From NCBI RefSeq assembly GCF_900460215.1, contig NZ_UHIA01000004.1:162501-226500 (forward strand): a DNA stretch of 64,000 nucleotides, in the 5' to 3' direction. Below the pieces are notes generated by a model that was given only the letters and a program-made list of their open reading frames with translations, ran no database searches and was not told where the DNA came from. How positions within the stretch are numbered: position 1 is the stretch's first letter; the number at the start of each line of letters is the position of its first letter. Positions 18,254 through 27,218 of this stretch are shown piece by piece. A program made the position numbers and the translations under genes. The DNA is from Suttonella indologenes. Its GTDB lineage: Bacteria > Pseudomonadota > Gammaproteobacteria > Cardiobacteriales > Cardiobacteriaceae.

Positions 18254-19609
18254 GTGCCTAAACTACCCAAACATAATTCTGATCGCATTACCCGCCGTAT
18301 GCTCCCTTGGGTGTTTCTGCTGGCGATAGCAGGCATCCTATATATCGTCTATGCCCCTTTTCATCAAACGGAAACAAGCGTCGCAGATACGACCGCATGG
18401 CAAGAAGAGGACTGGTTCGACCGTTCAGAAAGCGCACATGATACCGCAAGCCAAGCCCAATCACTAAGCACAGAAGAATATCAGGCTTTGCAAAAGGCGC
18501 AAGAAGCCGCTTGGTATGCCGATATTGTGCAGAGAGAAATCGCGCAGCAACAAGCGGTGGCGGATAATCAGGACGGCGATCCAGTGCCGGAAACCGCTGA
18601 AACGGATATGACTTCTCCGACAGATAAGGCTTTGAGCGATTCCTTGCGAGAAGCGGAAAGAGAAGAGAAAACGATTGCCCAAGAAGACGGAGATTCCGCA
18701 GAAGAATCGGCGGCAGAGGAGGAAGCTGCAGCGGAACAAGCGACCGCAAATCAAACAAATACCGTATCGACTGAAGTCGCGCCTGAAAAACCGACGGTAG
18801 AAAGTCCCGATGTCAGCGTCAGCCGCGGCGTGTTTGAAAAACGTCTGCTCATCATCGGCAGAAGCAATAATGCTTGGCAAAGCATTGTGATGCGTAAAAA
18901 CATCAATCCCGTCTTGTTGGAACAATTGGAAGGCTTGGTCAAACGCTTGGCGCAGCCGCATAAATCGGTGGAAATCTTATACAGCGACTATGTGCGCAAC
19001 GGCACAGTCGATCCCGCTAATAGTAAATTGCTGGCGGTGCGTACCGCGCAATGGGCGTATTTTACCAATGAAGAAGGCGGCAAATTGTATTTCTATGATA
19101 TGGAGGGTAATGCACCTGAGCCCAGTATGGATCGCGCGCCCTTCCGCTACAGCCATGTTACTTCCGAATTTAATCCCAACCGTCTGCATCCGATTACCCG
19201 CCGTGTGCGACCGCATTTGGGCGTGGATTTAAAAGGCCCGCACGGCACGCCGATTGCCAGCACCGGCGTCGGCATCGTCAGCTTTGCCGGCTGGCAGGGT
19301 GGTTATGGGCGCATTGTGATTGTGCAGCATCCTAATCAATATGAAACCCGCTATGCACATCTGTCTTCCATCGAAGTGGAAGTCGGGCAGCAGGTCAAAC
19401 GCGGACAAATTATCGGCAAATTGGGCAACAGCGGTTTATCGACAGGCGCACATCTGCATTTTGAAGTGCGGATTAGCGGCACGCCTTACGATCCCATGAC
19501 AGTTAAACTTCCGAGCTACAAACCGCTACGGCGCAGCGATTTACCGGTTTTCCAACAATACGCCAATCTGTATTTGCAAGCTATTGATGAATTGAAAGCT
19601 CTTAAGTAG
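18254..19609 (+). CDS. M23 family metallopeptidase (murein endopeptidase type)
   Basis: The 451-residue protein has an N-terminal membrane anchor (about 16-35), then a long low-complexity Glu/Ala/Gln-rich stretch (about 60-180) and an OapA/LysM-like segment. The C-terminal LytM/M23 domain (about 310-425) has the zinc motifs PHLGVDLKGPHGTP and GAHLHFEV, plus YAHLSS. Such enzymes cut peptidoglycan cross-bridges; resemblance to MepM is good. The start codon is GTG. It is divergent from tyrS with 55 bases between the starts. The acidic region is probably a flexible periplasmic linker. Confidence 0.88.
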   Translation: MPKLPKHNSDRITRRMLPWVFLLAIAGILYIVYAPFHQTETSVADTTAWQEEDWFDRSESAHDTASQAQSLSTEEYQALQKAQEAAWYADIVQREIAQQQAVADNQDGDPVPETAETDMTSPTDKALSDSLREAEREEKTIAQEDGDSAEESAAEEEAAAEQATANQTNTVSTEVAPEKPTVESPDVSVSRGVFEKRLLIIGRSNNAWQSIVMRKNINPVLLEQLEGLVKRLAQPHKSVEILYSDYVRNGTVDPANSKLLAVRTAQWAYFTNEEGGKLYFYDMEGNAPEPSMDRAPFRYSHVTSEFNPNRLHPITRRVRPHLGVDLKGPHGTPIASTGVGIVSFAGWQGGYGRIVIVQHPNQYETRYAHLSSIEVEVGQQVKRGQIIGKLGNSGLSTGAHLHFEVRISGTPYDPMTVKLPSYKPLRRSDLPVFQQYANLYLQAIDELKALK

Positions 19610-19624
19610 AGCCGTCGACAATAG

Positions 19625-19671
19625 CAGCACAAGCAAGTGCGCTTTCAGGTGATTTGCTTGTGCTGTGGTCT
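19625..19671. terminator. Hairpin between M23 gene and dapD
   Basis: Perfect 12-bp stem CAGCACAAGCAA (19625-19636) / TTGCTTGTGCTG (19654-19665), then TGGTCTTTT. It lies between convergent genes and could serve either; the T run is short. Confidence 0.6.
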
Positions 19672-19696
19672 TTTGAAAATAATGATATTACAAAGC

Positions 19697-20512
19697 TTAA
19701 TTGCGCAAGAGTTCGTTAATGCCTGTTTTGCTGCGCGTTTTTTCATCAACTTGTTTGATGATGACGGCGCAATACAGGCTGTGGCTGCCGTCGGCGGCAG
19801 GCAGATTGCCGGAAACGACCACAGAACCTGCGGGAACGCGTCCGTAAGTAATTTCTCCGGTCATGCGGTTGTAAATTTTCGTGGATTGTCCGATATAAAC
19901 GCCCATGGAGATGACCGAGCCTTTTTCGACGATCACACCTTCCACGATTTCACTGCGCGCGCCGATAAAGCAATTGTCTTCAATAATGGTAGGACTGGCT
20001 TGTAAGGGCTCGAGTACGCCGCCGATGCCCACGCCGCCGCTTAAATGCACGTTTTTGCCGATTTGCGCGCAAGAGCCTACGGTCGCCCATGTATCGACCA
20101 TCGTGTCTTCATCAACATAAGCGCCGATATTGACGTATGAGGGCATCAAAACGACGCCTTTGCCCAAGAATGTGCCACGGCGGGCGACTGCCGGCGGTAC
20201 GATGCGCACGCCTTCGGCGGCAAAGCATTCTTGGCTGTAATCGGCATAGCGGCTGGGGACTTTGTCAAAATAGTGCGTATAGCCGTGCGGCATGATGTGG
20301 TTGTCTTGAATGCGGAAAGACAGCAGAACGGCTTTTTTGACCCATTCGTTGACTTGCCAACCTGCTGCGCCCGGCTGAGCAACGCGCAATGTGCCGCTTT
20401 CAAGTTGCTGCAAGGTTTCTTCGATGGCTTCGCGCAGTTCTTTGCCGGCATTGGCGGGGGTGATGTCGGCGCGTTGTTCAAAGGCGTTTTCGATGATGTT
20501 TTGTAAATCCAT
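19697..20512 (-). CDS. dapD: Tetrahydrodipicolinate N-succinyltransferase
   Basis: DapD transfers succinyl from succinyl-CoA to tetrahydrodipicolinate in the lysine and diaminopimelate pathway. At 271 residues it is standard length. The N-terminal helical part precedes a left-handed beta-helix of hexapeptide repeats (about 100-235): GVVLMPSYVNIGAYVDEDT, VGSCAQIGKNVHLSGGVGIG, DNCFIGARSEIVEGVIVEKG. The SRYADY and FRIQDNHIM segments are typical. It stands alone; a family C element lies 32 bases upstream of its start, so that element may overlap its promoter. Confidence 0.96.
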   Translation of the reverse strand: MDLQNIIENAFEQRADITPANAGKELREAIEETLQQLESGTLRVAQPGAAGWQVNEWVKKAVLLSFRIQDNHIMPHGYTHYFDKVPSRYADYSQECFAAEGVRIVPPAVARRGTFLGKGVVLMPSYVNIGAYVDEDTMVDTWATVGSCAQIGKNVHLSGGVGIGGVLEPLQASPTIIEDNCFIGARSEIVEGVIVEKGSVISMGVYIGQSTKIYNRMTGEITYGRVPAGSVVVSGNLPAADGSHSLYCAVIIKQVDEKTRSKTGINELLRN

Positions 20513-20544
20513 GTAGATTTCCTGTAGCTAAAGGGCGGGCATTA

Positions 20545-20637
20545 TATAGTCTCTTAACTTCAAAATGAGATTATTCTAAGCGCTTCTCCTGACAAAATGT
20601 GTATCTCTAAGTCTCATTTTGAAGTTAAGGTGCTATA
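20545..20637. repeat. Family C 93-bp inverted-repeat element, copy 1
   Basis: The ends TATAGTCTCTTAACTTCAAA and, on the other strand, TATAGCACCTTAACTTCAAA are near-perfect inverted repeats of 26 bp. They enclose a conserved core that includes CTCCTGACAAAATGTG. TA flanks each end. It lies between the divergent dapD and nhaA genes. Copies 2 (53542-53634) and 3 (63094-63186) are the same length. Confidence 0.92.
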
Positions 20638-20742
20638 ACTGATGCGCCGAGCGAAAGGCTTTACTATCTGTTTTTTAGATTTATGCTTAGAAAACGGGCG
20701 GTTTTGCGGTATAGTAGCCAGGTTTTTAGTACAGGGATACGA

Positions 20743-22113
20743 ATGAAGCCTTTTGGACGTAAAAGATATATTGCGGAGCATGCCAATTCTTGGGAGCTTT
20801 TGTTTGGTAGGATTTTGACACCGTTTGAAAAAATTGTGAACAGTTCGATTGGCAGCGGCATGTTGCTAATCGTATTGACAGTGATTGCGATGCTACTGGC
20901 GAATTCGCCTTTGTACGGACTTTATGACAAGCTTTTGCATCAGCATTTAGTGATTGCTATCGGCGATATGCGCATTGATATGACTCTGCATCATTGGATA
21001 AATGATGCGCTGATGTGTATTTTCTTTTATCTCGTCGGTTTGGAAATCAAGCGTGAAATGTTGGTAGGGGAGTTGTCCTCTTTCCGTCAGGCGATTTTGC
21101 CGATTATGGCAGCCATGGGCGGGATGGTTGTTCCTGCATTGGTCTATTTTGCTTTTAATCCTAGCGGTCCGAATGCCAGCGGTTGGGGTATTCCGATGGC
21201 CACCGATATTGCTTTTGCGATTGCGATTTTGCTGCTCTTGGGCGATCGCGTTCCGGCAGGATTAATGACGATTTTGATGGCTTTGGCGATTGTGGATGAT
21301 TTGGGTGCGGTGGCGGTCATTGCCTTGTTTTATACGGAAGCTATTAATTATACAGCTTTGATTTCCGCCTTTATTTGCTTTGCTGTCTTGATGGTGTTTA
21401 ATCGCGCGGGTGTTCGGGCGATTTGGGCGTATTTAGTAGTAGCGACTGCGATGTGGTTATGTATGTTGTTTTCCGGCGTACATGCTACGATTGCCGGCGT
21501 TTTGGGGGCTTTGGCAACGCCGGTACATTCTTTGTATCGCCCTGCCGAATTCAGTCGCGAAGCGCGTAAGTTATTAGACAGATTCGATATTTATCGCGAA
21601 AACGAAAAGTCTTTTATGGTGTCTGATCGCTTAAATGCCGTGCTTTATACTTTGGAAAGCGGCATCAATCGGGCGCAAACTCCTTTGCAACGTTTAGAGC
21701 ATACTTTGCATAAGCCTGTATATTTCTTAGTAATCCCGTTGTTTGTACTATTTAATGCCGGTGTGCATTTGGATTTCGGTACATTGCATTTATTACCGCA
21801 GAGTTCGGTGGTGCAGGGGGTTGTTTTAGGTTTGAGCGTGGGTAAATTAATCGGCATTTTCGCCGCAGTATGGCTGTGTGTGAAATTAAATTTGGCGGTC
21901 TTGCCTAAAGGTGTGAATTTCGGTCATATCATTGGCGTCGGACTCTTGGCGGGTATCGGCTTTACGATGTCAATCTTTATTTCGGAACTAGCCTTTAAAA
22001 ATGATCCTCTGCATTTGTCGGAAGCGAAAATCGCTATTTTATTTGCCTCAATCTGCGCCGGCGTGTTGGGCTATTGCTGGTTGCGCTTTTTTACCAGTAA
22101 GGAAACACATTAA
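20743..22113 (+). CDS. nhaA: Na+/H+ antiporter NhaA
   Basis: NhaA expels Na+ in exchange for protons. The 456-residue protein shows the family blocks SSIGSGMLLIVLTVIAM, IFFYLVGLEIKREMLVGE, MATDIAFAIAILLLLGDRVP (with the ATDIAF unwound helix) and MALAIVDDLGAVAVIALFY, whose DD pair binds the ion. GIGFTMSIFIS lies near the C-terminus. It is about 65 residues longer than E. coli NhaA, with a central charged loop (about 270-325). The ATG at 20743 has CAGGG upstream; a start 20 codons earlier is possible. Its stop overlaps the glmM ATG by one base. It may use the same sodium cycle as the NQR complex. Confidence 0.94.
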   Translation: MKPFGRKRYIAEHANSWELLFGRILTPFEKIVNSSIGSGMLLIVLTVIAMLLANSPLYGLYDKLLHQHLVIAIGDMRIDMTLHHWINDALMCIFFYLVGLEIKREMLVGELSSFRQAILPIMAAMGGMVVPALVYFAFNPSGPNASGWGIPMATDIAFAIAILLLLGDRVPAGLMTILMALAIVDDLGAVAVIALFYTEAINYTALISAFICFAVLMVFNRAGVRAIWAYLVVATAMWLCMLFSGVHATIAGVLGALATPVHSLYRPAEFSREARKLLDRFDIYRENEKSFMVSDRLNAVLYTLESGINRAQTPLQRLEHTLHKPVYFLVIPLFVLFNAGVHLDFGTLHLLPQSSVVQGVVLGLSVGKLIGIFAAVWLCVKLNLAVLPKGVNFGHIIGVGLLAGIGFTMSIFISELAFKNDPLHLSEAKIAILFASICAGVLGYCWLRFFTSKETH

Positions 22114-23468
22114 TGACGGATTCTAGAAAATATTTCGGTACTGACGGTGTGCGCGGTCATGTCGGCACGGAGCCGATGACACCGCAATGGGTCATGCATC
22201 TGGCTTGGTCGGTAGGCAAAATGCTCAATGATGCAGGTTTTGCCGGCGACAAGGTGTTGGTAGGTAAAGATACGCGGATTTCAGGTTATATGTTGGAAAA
22301 CGCGGTGGTTGCAGGTCTTTCTGCCGCCGGTATGGATGTGCATATGCTCGGTGTGATGCCTACGCCGGGGATTGCTTATTTTACCCGTACCTTCCATGCA
22401 GCGGCGGGTGTGGTTATCAGTGCCTCGCACAATGTCTTCAGCGATAACGGTGTGAAAGTTTTTGCCCGCGGCGGTTATAAATTGCCCGATAGCGCCGAAG
22501 CGCAGATTGAGCGTTATTTGGAGCGTCCGATGAAACTGGTAGCGCCGGCGGAAATGGGCAAGGTTTATCGCATTGATGAAGCGCGTGGTCGTTATATTGA
22601 ATTTTGTAAAAACTCGATTGCCCTGAATTTGCCCTTTGAGCGCTTGAAAATCGTATTGGATTGCGCCAATGGCGCGACCTATGCCATCGCACCGGCGGTA
22701 TTTCGTGAATTAGGCGCAAAAGTAAAAGTCATTCATGCCGAGCCGAACGGCTGTAACATCAATGCCGGCTGCGGCTCTACGCATCCGGAATCTTTGCAGC
22801 GCGCCGTACGCGACGAACAAGCCGATTTCGGTATTGCTTTCGACGGCGACGGCGACCGCGTTTTAATGGTCGATAGACAAGGGCGACTTATCGATGGTGA
22901 CGTGATTTTATACATCATCGCCAAATACCGCGCTTTTAGGGGCGAGAAACTACATAATGTGGTCGGTACCTTGATGACCAATTTAGGTTTGGAGCGTGCA
23001 TTTGCCAATATGGGCATTCAGTTGCACCGCACTAATGTCGGCGATCGCTATGTCTTGGAAAAATTGCAAGAATTGGATGCGCGTATCGGCGGTGAAAATT
23101 CCGGGCATATTATTTGCTTGGATCGAAATTCGACAGGAGACGGCATCATAGCCGCTTTGCAAGTCTTGGCGGCGATACTGGAAATGCAAACCAGTATGGA
23201 AGAGCTGACCGCCGATTTGCACATGACCACGCAAATATTAAAAAATGTGACGGTGGAACAAAGAGACCACGTCATGCAAAGCGAAAATGTGAAAAACGCG
23301 ATTGCACAAGCCGAGCAGCAATTAGGCAAGGCAGCGCGTTTGTTAATCCGCCCATCAGGCACGGAGCCGAAAATCCGCGTTATGGCGGAAGGCGATGACG
23401 AGCAGCAATTAGAAAATGTCGTGAATGAATTAATTCGGGTAATTAAACAGGAGAACAGTCATGCGTAA
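22113..23468 (+). CDS. glmM: Phosphoglucosamine mutase
   Basis: GlmM converts glucosamine-6-phosphate to glucosamine-1-phosphate for UDP-GlcNAc synthesis, feeding peptidoglycan and LPS. The 451-residue protein has FGTDGVRGHVG (about 8-18), the phosphoserine loop VVISASHNVFSDNG, the metal-binding DGDGDRVLMVDR, the sugar loop GGENSGHII, and the phosphate-binding RPSGTEPKIRVM. It overlaps nhaA by 1 base and tpiA by 8 bases, consistent with one transcript through secG. Confidence 0.97.
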   Translation: MTDSRKYFGTDGVRGHVGTEPMTPQWVMHLAWSVGKMLNDAGFAGDKVLVGKDTRISGYMLENAVVAGLSAAGMDVHMLGVMPTPGIAYFTRTFHAAAGVVISASHNVFSDNGVKVFARGGYKLPDSAEAQIERYLERPMKLVAPAEMGKVYRIDEARGRYIEFCKNSIALNLPFERLKIVLDCANGATYAIAPAVFRELGAKVKVIHAEPNGCNINAGCGSTHPESLQRAVRDEQADFGIAFDGDGDRVLMVDRQGRLIDGDVILYIIAKYRAFRGEKLHNVVGTLMTNLGLERAFANMGIQLHRTNVGDRYVLEKLQELDARIGGENSGHIICLDRNSTGDGIIAALQVLAAILEMQTSMEELTADLHMTTQILKNVTVEQRDHVMQSENVKNAIAQAEQQLGKAARLLIRPSGTEPKIRVMAEGDDEQQLENVVNELIRVIKQENSHA

Positions 23469-24186
23469 ACCCATAGCAGCCGCCAATTGGAAAATGAACG
23501 GCGATTTGGCCTTAATCGATACATTTGCCGCCGCCGATTTGGCGCATGGCAATGTGCAAACCATCTGGGGTTTACCGGCAATTTTATTGCCGGCGGCGAA
23601 AGCGGCGGGATTTGCCGATTTGGCAGGCGAAGACGTATCGGCCTACGAAAAAGGCGCTTACACCGGCGAGATTTCTGCCGCTATGCTGAAAGAAGCCGGC
23701 TGCACCTATTGCATTATCGGACACTCAGAACGTCGCACCATGCACGGTGAAGACGAAAACATCTTGCAAGAAAAATGGAGACAATTAAAAGCGCAGGGCA
23801 TTCATCCCTTGTATTGCTTGGGAGAGTCGGAAGCCGAATATGACGGCGGACAAACCCAAGCGGCGATTGAACGCCAATTGCTGCCGATTTTGGAAGCCGG
23901 ATTGGTAGACGAACATACGGTATTGGCATATGAGCCGGTATGGGCAATCGGTACGGGGAAAGCCGCTACCGCAGAGTATGCGCAAAGCGTGCATGAGCAA
24001 ATTCGGAAAATCCTTTCTGAGAAATGTGGTAACATGGCGGAAAAGGTAAGAATTCTTTATGGTGGCAGCGTGAAGCCCGACAATGCGGCAGAGCTGATTG
24101 CAAAAGCCGATATCGACGGATTCTTAGTAGGCGGAGCATCTTTACAAGCAGATGCTTTTGGTAAGATTATTGAGGCTATGGCATGA
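23461..24186 (+). CDS. tpiA: Triosephosphate isomerase
   Basis: TpiA interconverts dihydroxyacetone phosphate and glyceraldehyde-3-phosphate. The 241-residue protein has AANWKMNG with the catalytic Lys (about 11), the electrophilic His in IIGHSERR, the catalytic Glu in LAYEPVWAIGTGKAAT, and the phosphate loop YGGSVKPDNA. It starts 8 bases inside glmM and overlaps secG by 4 bases. The glmM-tpiA-secG order with a tRNA-Leu behind it is common in gammaproteobacteria. Confidence 0.97.
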   Translation: MRKPIAAANWKMNGDLALIDTFAAADLAHGNVQTIWGLPAILLPAAKAAGFADLAGEDVSAYEKGAYTGEISAAMLKEAGCTYCIIGHSERRTMHGEDENILQEKWRQLKAQGIHPLYCLGESEAEYDGGQTQAAIERQLLPILEAGLVDEHTVLAYEPVWAIGTGKAATAEYAQSVHEQIRKILSEKCGNMAEKVRILYGGSVKPDNAAELIAKADIDGFLVGGASLQADAFGKIIEAMA

Positions 24187-24554
24187 TTTTAATCATTGCG
24201 CAAATTATTTTTCTCGCAACGGCAATAGGGCTGAGTGTTCTGATTCTGTTGCAACAATCAAAAGGCGCTGGAATAGGCGCCTCTTTTGGCGCAGGCGCTT
24301 CAGGCACCGTATTCGGTGCGCGCGGTGCAGGTTCGTTTTTATATAAATTAACGCGCATTCTGGCGGTGATATTTTTTATCAGCGCTTTGATGATGGGTTA
24401 TGTGCAAAATAAACAAGCGAATAGCGGTAATATTTTGCAAAATAATCAGTTTGAAACGCAAAATTCAGCAGCAGGTATTGACGTGCCCCTTGGCGATAGT
24501 GATAATAGCGCCCCTGCTTCTGATGCCGGTATTCCTTTGGAAAGCAATCAGTAA
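24183..24554 (+). CDS. secG: Protein translocase subunit SecG
   Basis: SecG assists SecYE in protein export. The 123-residue protein has the first membrane helix (about 2-22), the conserved QQSKGAGIGASFGAGASGTVFGARG loop (in two parts here, QQSKGAGIGASFGAG and SGTVFGARG), and a second helix (about 53-73). A low-complexity polar tail of about 45 residues follows. It overlaps tpiA by 4 bases (ATGA), and tRNA-Leu follows 26 bases after the stop. Confidence 0.95.
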   Translation: MILIIAQIIFLATAIGLSVLILLQQSKGAGIGASFGAGASGTVFGARGAGSFLYKLTRILAVIFFISALMMGYVQNKQANSGNILQNNQFETQNSAAGIDVPLGDSDNSAPASDAGIPLESNQ

Positions 24555-24580
24555 TAAAGATTGCTTCTAGAAGAAAATAC

Positions 24581-24666
24581 GCCGACGTGGTGGAATTGGT
24601 AGACACGCTATCTTGAGGGGGTAGTGAGCCTAGCTCGTGCGAGTTCGAGTCTCGCCGTCGGCACCA
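24581..24666 (+). tRNA. tRNA-Leu (anticodon GAG)
   Basis: The acceptor stem GCCGACG (24581-24587) pairs with CGTCGGC (24656-24662), followed by A and an encoded CCA. The D-loop region TGGTAGACACGC and T-loop GTTCGAGTC are present, and a long variable arm marks a class II tRNA. The anticodon stem CTATC/GGTAG holds the loop TTGAGGG, giving anticodon GAG. It follows secG, as in many gammaproteobacteria. Confidence 0.97.
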
Positions 24667-24723
24667 TTATTGATTATACGGCTAAATAATTAGTCACAAA
24701 TCATGAAAGCAAGGTAAAGATGC

Positions 24724-26070
24724 ATGATAGTCATTAAAAAAGGCATAGAATTGCCCATCTCCGGTGCTGTCGCTGATGACAGTATCCATCAACTTCCGAC
24801 TCAAGCACTTTATGCCGTGATTGGCGATGATTATCTCGGTTTGCGACCGACGATGATGATTGCGGTAGGGGATAAGGTTCGCGAGGGACAAGCACTCTTT
24901 GAAGATAAAAAAAATCCGGGCGTATTGATTTGTTCGCCTGTTTCAGGGGAAATCGAAGATATCGTGCGCGGCGAACGTCGTCGTTTGCTGGCGGTAACCA
25001 TTCGTCCCGATGAAAGTCTGGAACCTATTCGTTTCACTCAGTTTGATGAAGATGCTTTGGCGGAAATCTCTGCCGAACAAGTACGCGAGCAATTGCAAAA
25101 AAGCGGAGCTTGGTCTTTATTGCGTCAACGTCCTTTCGATAAAACGCCGAAAATTGATGCGACGCCGCAGGCAATTTTCGTCAATACGATGGATAGCAAT
25201 CCCTTAGCCGTAAATCCTATGTTGGCATTTGCCGATCGGGAAGCCGATTATCAAGCAGGTTTAACGGTGTTGAGCAAATTAACCGCAGGTCCGGTGCATG
25301 TGGTTCATGAGCCTAAAACAAAATTGCCGCAAACATCTGCGCGGCATGTGCAATATCATGCAATAGATGGCATTCATCCTGCGGGATTAGTGGGAACGCA
25401 TATCCACTTTATTGATCCGGTAAGCGCAAATAAAACTGCATGGCATCTAAATTTGCAGGACTTGCTGGCGATTGGTCATTTATTCCGCACAGGGTATTTG
25501 GATAATGAACGCATTATCAGCATTGCCGGACCCGGCGTGAAAAATCCGCAATTCGTTAAAACCCGCATCGGTGTTAGCTTAACCCATGTATTAAAAGATA
25601 ATCTTGCCGAAGGCGAGCAGCGTATTATTTCCGGTTCTATTTTTGCCGGTCGTCAAACCGACGCAGAAACGGCATTTTTAGGTTTTTATGATAAGCAAGT
25701 GGTCGTTCTGCCGGAAGGTCGAGAGTCTATTTTCCTAGAATTTATGCGTCCCGGCATGAATTCTTATTCGCGTACTCGCGCTTATTTAGGGCGTTTTTTG
25801 AAAAAACCTTTGCCGTTTACCACTTCTATGCAAGGCTCACCGCGCCCGATCGTGCCCTTTGGTATTTATGACGAGGTCATGCCTTTGGATATTTTGCCGA
25901 CTTTGCTCTTAAAAGCTCTAATCATTAAGGATACGGATACGGCAGTACAATTAGGCGCTTTGGAATTAGCAGAAGAAGACGTAGCTTTGCTGACTTATGT
26001 CGATCCGGGCAAACATGATTTTGGGGCAATTTTGCGTGAAAATCTTGAGCAAATTGAGGAGGAAGGCTAA
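24724..26070 (+). CDS. nqrA: Na+-translocating NADH:quinone reductase subunit A
   Basis: NqrA is the peripheral cytoplasmic subunit of the sodium-pumping NADH:ubiquinone reductase. The 448-residue protein begins with the family pattern MIVIKKGIELPISG, followed by GDDYLGLRPTMMIAVGDKV. VGTHIHFIDPV and AGPGVKNPQFVKTRIGVSL also match. The ATG has AAGGTAAAG just upstream. It opens an eight-gene operon (nqrA-F, apbE, nqrM) and lies 57 bases after tRNA-Leu; a promoter in that gap was not resolved. Confidence 0.97.
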   Translation: MIVIKKGIELPISGAVADDSIHQLPTQALYAVIGDDYLGLRPTMMIAVGDKVREGQALFEDKKNPGVLICSPVSGEIEDIVRGERRRLLAVTIRPDESLEPIRFTQFDEDALAEISAEQVREQLQKSGAWSLLRQRPFDKTPKIDATPQAIFVNTMDSNPLAVNPMLAFADREADYQAGLTVLSKLTAGPVHVVHEPKTKLPQTSARHVQYHAIDGIHPAGLVGTHIHFIDPVSANKTAWHLNLQDLLAIGHLFRTGYLDNERIISIAGPGVKNPQFVKTRIGVSLTHVLKDNLAEGEQRIISGSIFAGRQTDAETAFLGFYDKQVVVLPEGRESIFLEFMRPGMNSYSRTRAYLGRFLKKPLPFTTSMQGSPRPIVPFGIYDEVMPLDILPTLLLKALIIKDTDTAVQLGALELAEEDVALLTYVDPGKHDFGAILRENLEQIEEEG

Positions 26071-26072
26071 GT

Positions 26073-27218
26073 ATGAAGCAATTATTTGACAAGATGGCGC
26101 CGATTTTTGAAAAAGGCGGCAAATTAGAAGCCCTTTATCCGGTTTATGAAGCGGCTGCAACGATTTTTTATAGCCCGAATTATGTGACTGCGCGTCCTTC
26201 GCATGTGCGAGACCCGATTGACTTAAAAAGGGTTATGATTCTGGTGTGGCTGGCGGCTTTCCCTGCGATGTTTTTCGGCTGGTATTTTGCCGGTTCTCAA
26301 GCCGCTTTAGCCGGCGGGATTGAACGCGGCTTTTTCGGCAATTTGATTGCCGGCGCGATTCTGCATTTGCCTGTCTATATTGTGACTTTCGCGGTCGGCG
26401 GCTTTTGGGAAGTCTTATTTGCTATTGTGCGCAAACATGAAGTTTCGGAAGGCTTTTTCGTTACCTCGATTCTGTTTTCTTTGATTCTGCCGCCTAGCAT
26501 TCCTTTATGGCAAGTAGCGCTTGGTATCAGCTTCGGCGTCGTTATCGGCAAAGAAGTCTTCGGCGGCACAGGACGCAACTTTATCAATCCGGCTTTGGCA
26601 GGGCGTGCGTTTTTATATTTCGCCTATCCTGCGCAGATGTCCGGCGATAAGGTATGGGCCGGCACCGAGCAATATGTGGACGGCTATACCGGCGCGACTC
26701 CTTTGTCGCAAGCGGCGGCAGACGGCATGTCTTCGCTTAATCTGAGTTGGTGGGATGCTTTTATCGGCAATATGCCCGGCTCGGTAGGCGAAGTTTCTAC
26801 CTTTGCCATTTTATTAGGCGCGGCATTTTTGCTGATTACCGGTATCGCTTCTTGGCGCATTATGCTAGGCACCTTATTAGGCTGCGTTGCCACTTCATTG
26901 CTGTTTAATATCATTGGCAGCGAAACCAATCCGATGTTTGCCATGCCGTTTTGGTGGCATATCGTCTTAGGCGGATTTGCCTTTGGTGCGGTGTTTATGG
27001 CGACTGACCCTGTCACGGCATCTGTAACGAATACCGGGCGTTATGTTTTCGGTTTCCTGATTGGCATGATGACGGTCTTGATTCGCGTGGTCAATCCGGC
27101 CTTCCCTGAGGGAATTATGTTGGCAATTATTTTTGCGAACATTTTTGCTCCTACTATCGATTATTTTGTGATGAACGCCAATATCAAGCGTCGTAAGGTG
27201 AGAACTCATGTCAGCTGA
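26073..27218 (+). CDS. nqrB: Na+-translocating NADH:quinone reductase subunit B
   Basis: NqrB is a membrane subunit carrying covalent FMN and riboflavin and lining the sodium path. The 381-residue protein is about 30 residues shorter than the Vibrio subunit. Seen are YEAAATIFYSPNYVTARPSH, the SFGVVIGKEVFGGTGRNFIN loop and the FMN-attachment motif DGYTGATPLS, in which Thr209 should carry FMN. The C-terminal IKRRKVRTHVS is typical. It starts 3 bases after nqrA and overlaps nqrC by 11 bases. ApbE, encoded downstream, would attach the flavin. Confidence 0.97.
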   Translation: MKQLFDKMAPIFEKGGKLEALYPVYEAAATIFYSPNYVTARPSHVRDPIDLKRVMILVWLAAFPAMFFGWYFAGSQAALAGGIERGFFGNLIAGAILHLPVYIVTFAVGGFWEVLFAIVRKHEVSEGFFVTSILFSLILPPSIPLWQVALGISFGVVIGKEVFGGTGRNFINPALAGRAFLYFAYPAQMSGDKVWAGTEQYVDGYTGATPLSQAAADGMSSLNLSWWDAFIGNMPGSVGEVSTFAILLGAAFLLITGIASWRIMLGTLLGCVATSLLFNIIGSETNPMFAMPFWWHIVLGGFAFGAVFMATDPVTASVTNTGRYVFGFLIGMMTVLIRVVNPAFPEGIMLAIIFANIFAPTIDYFVMNANIKRRKVRTHVS

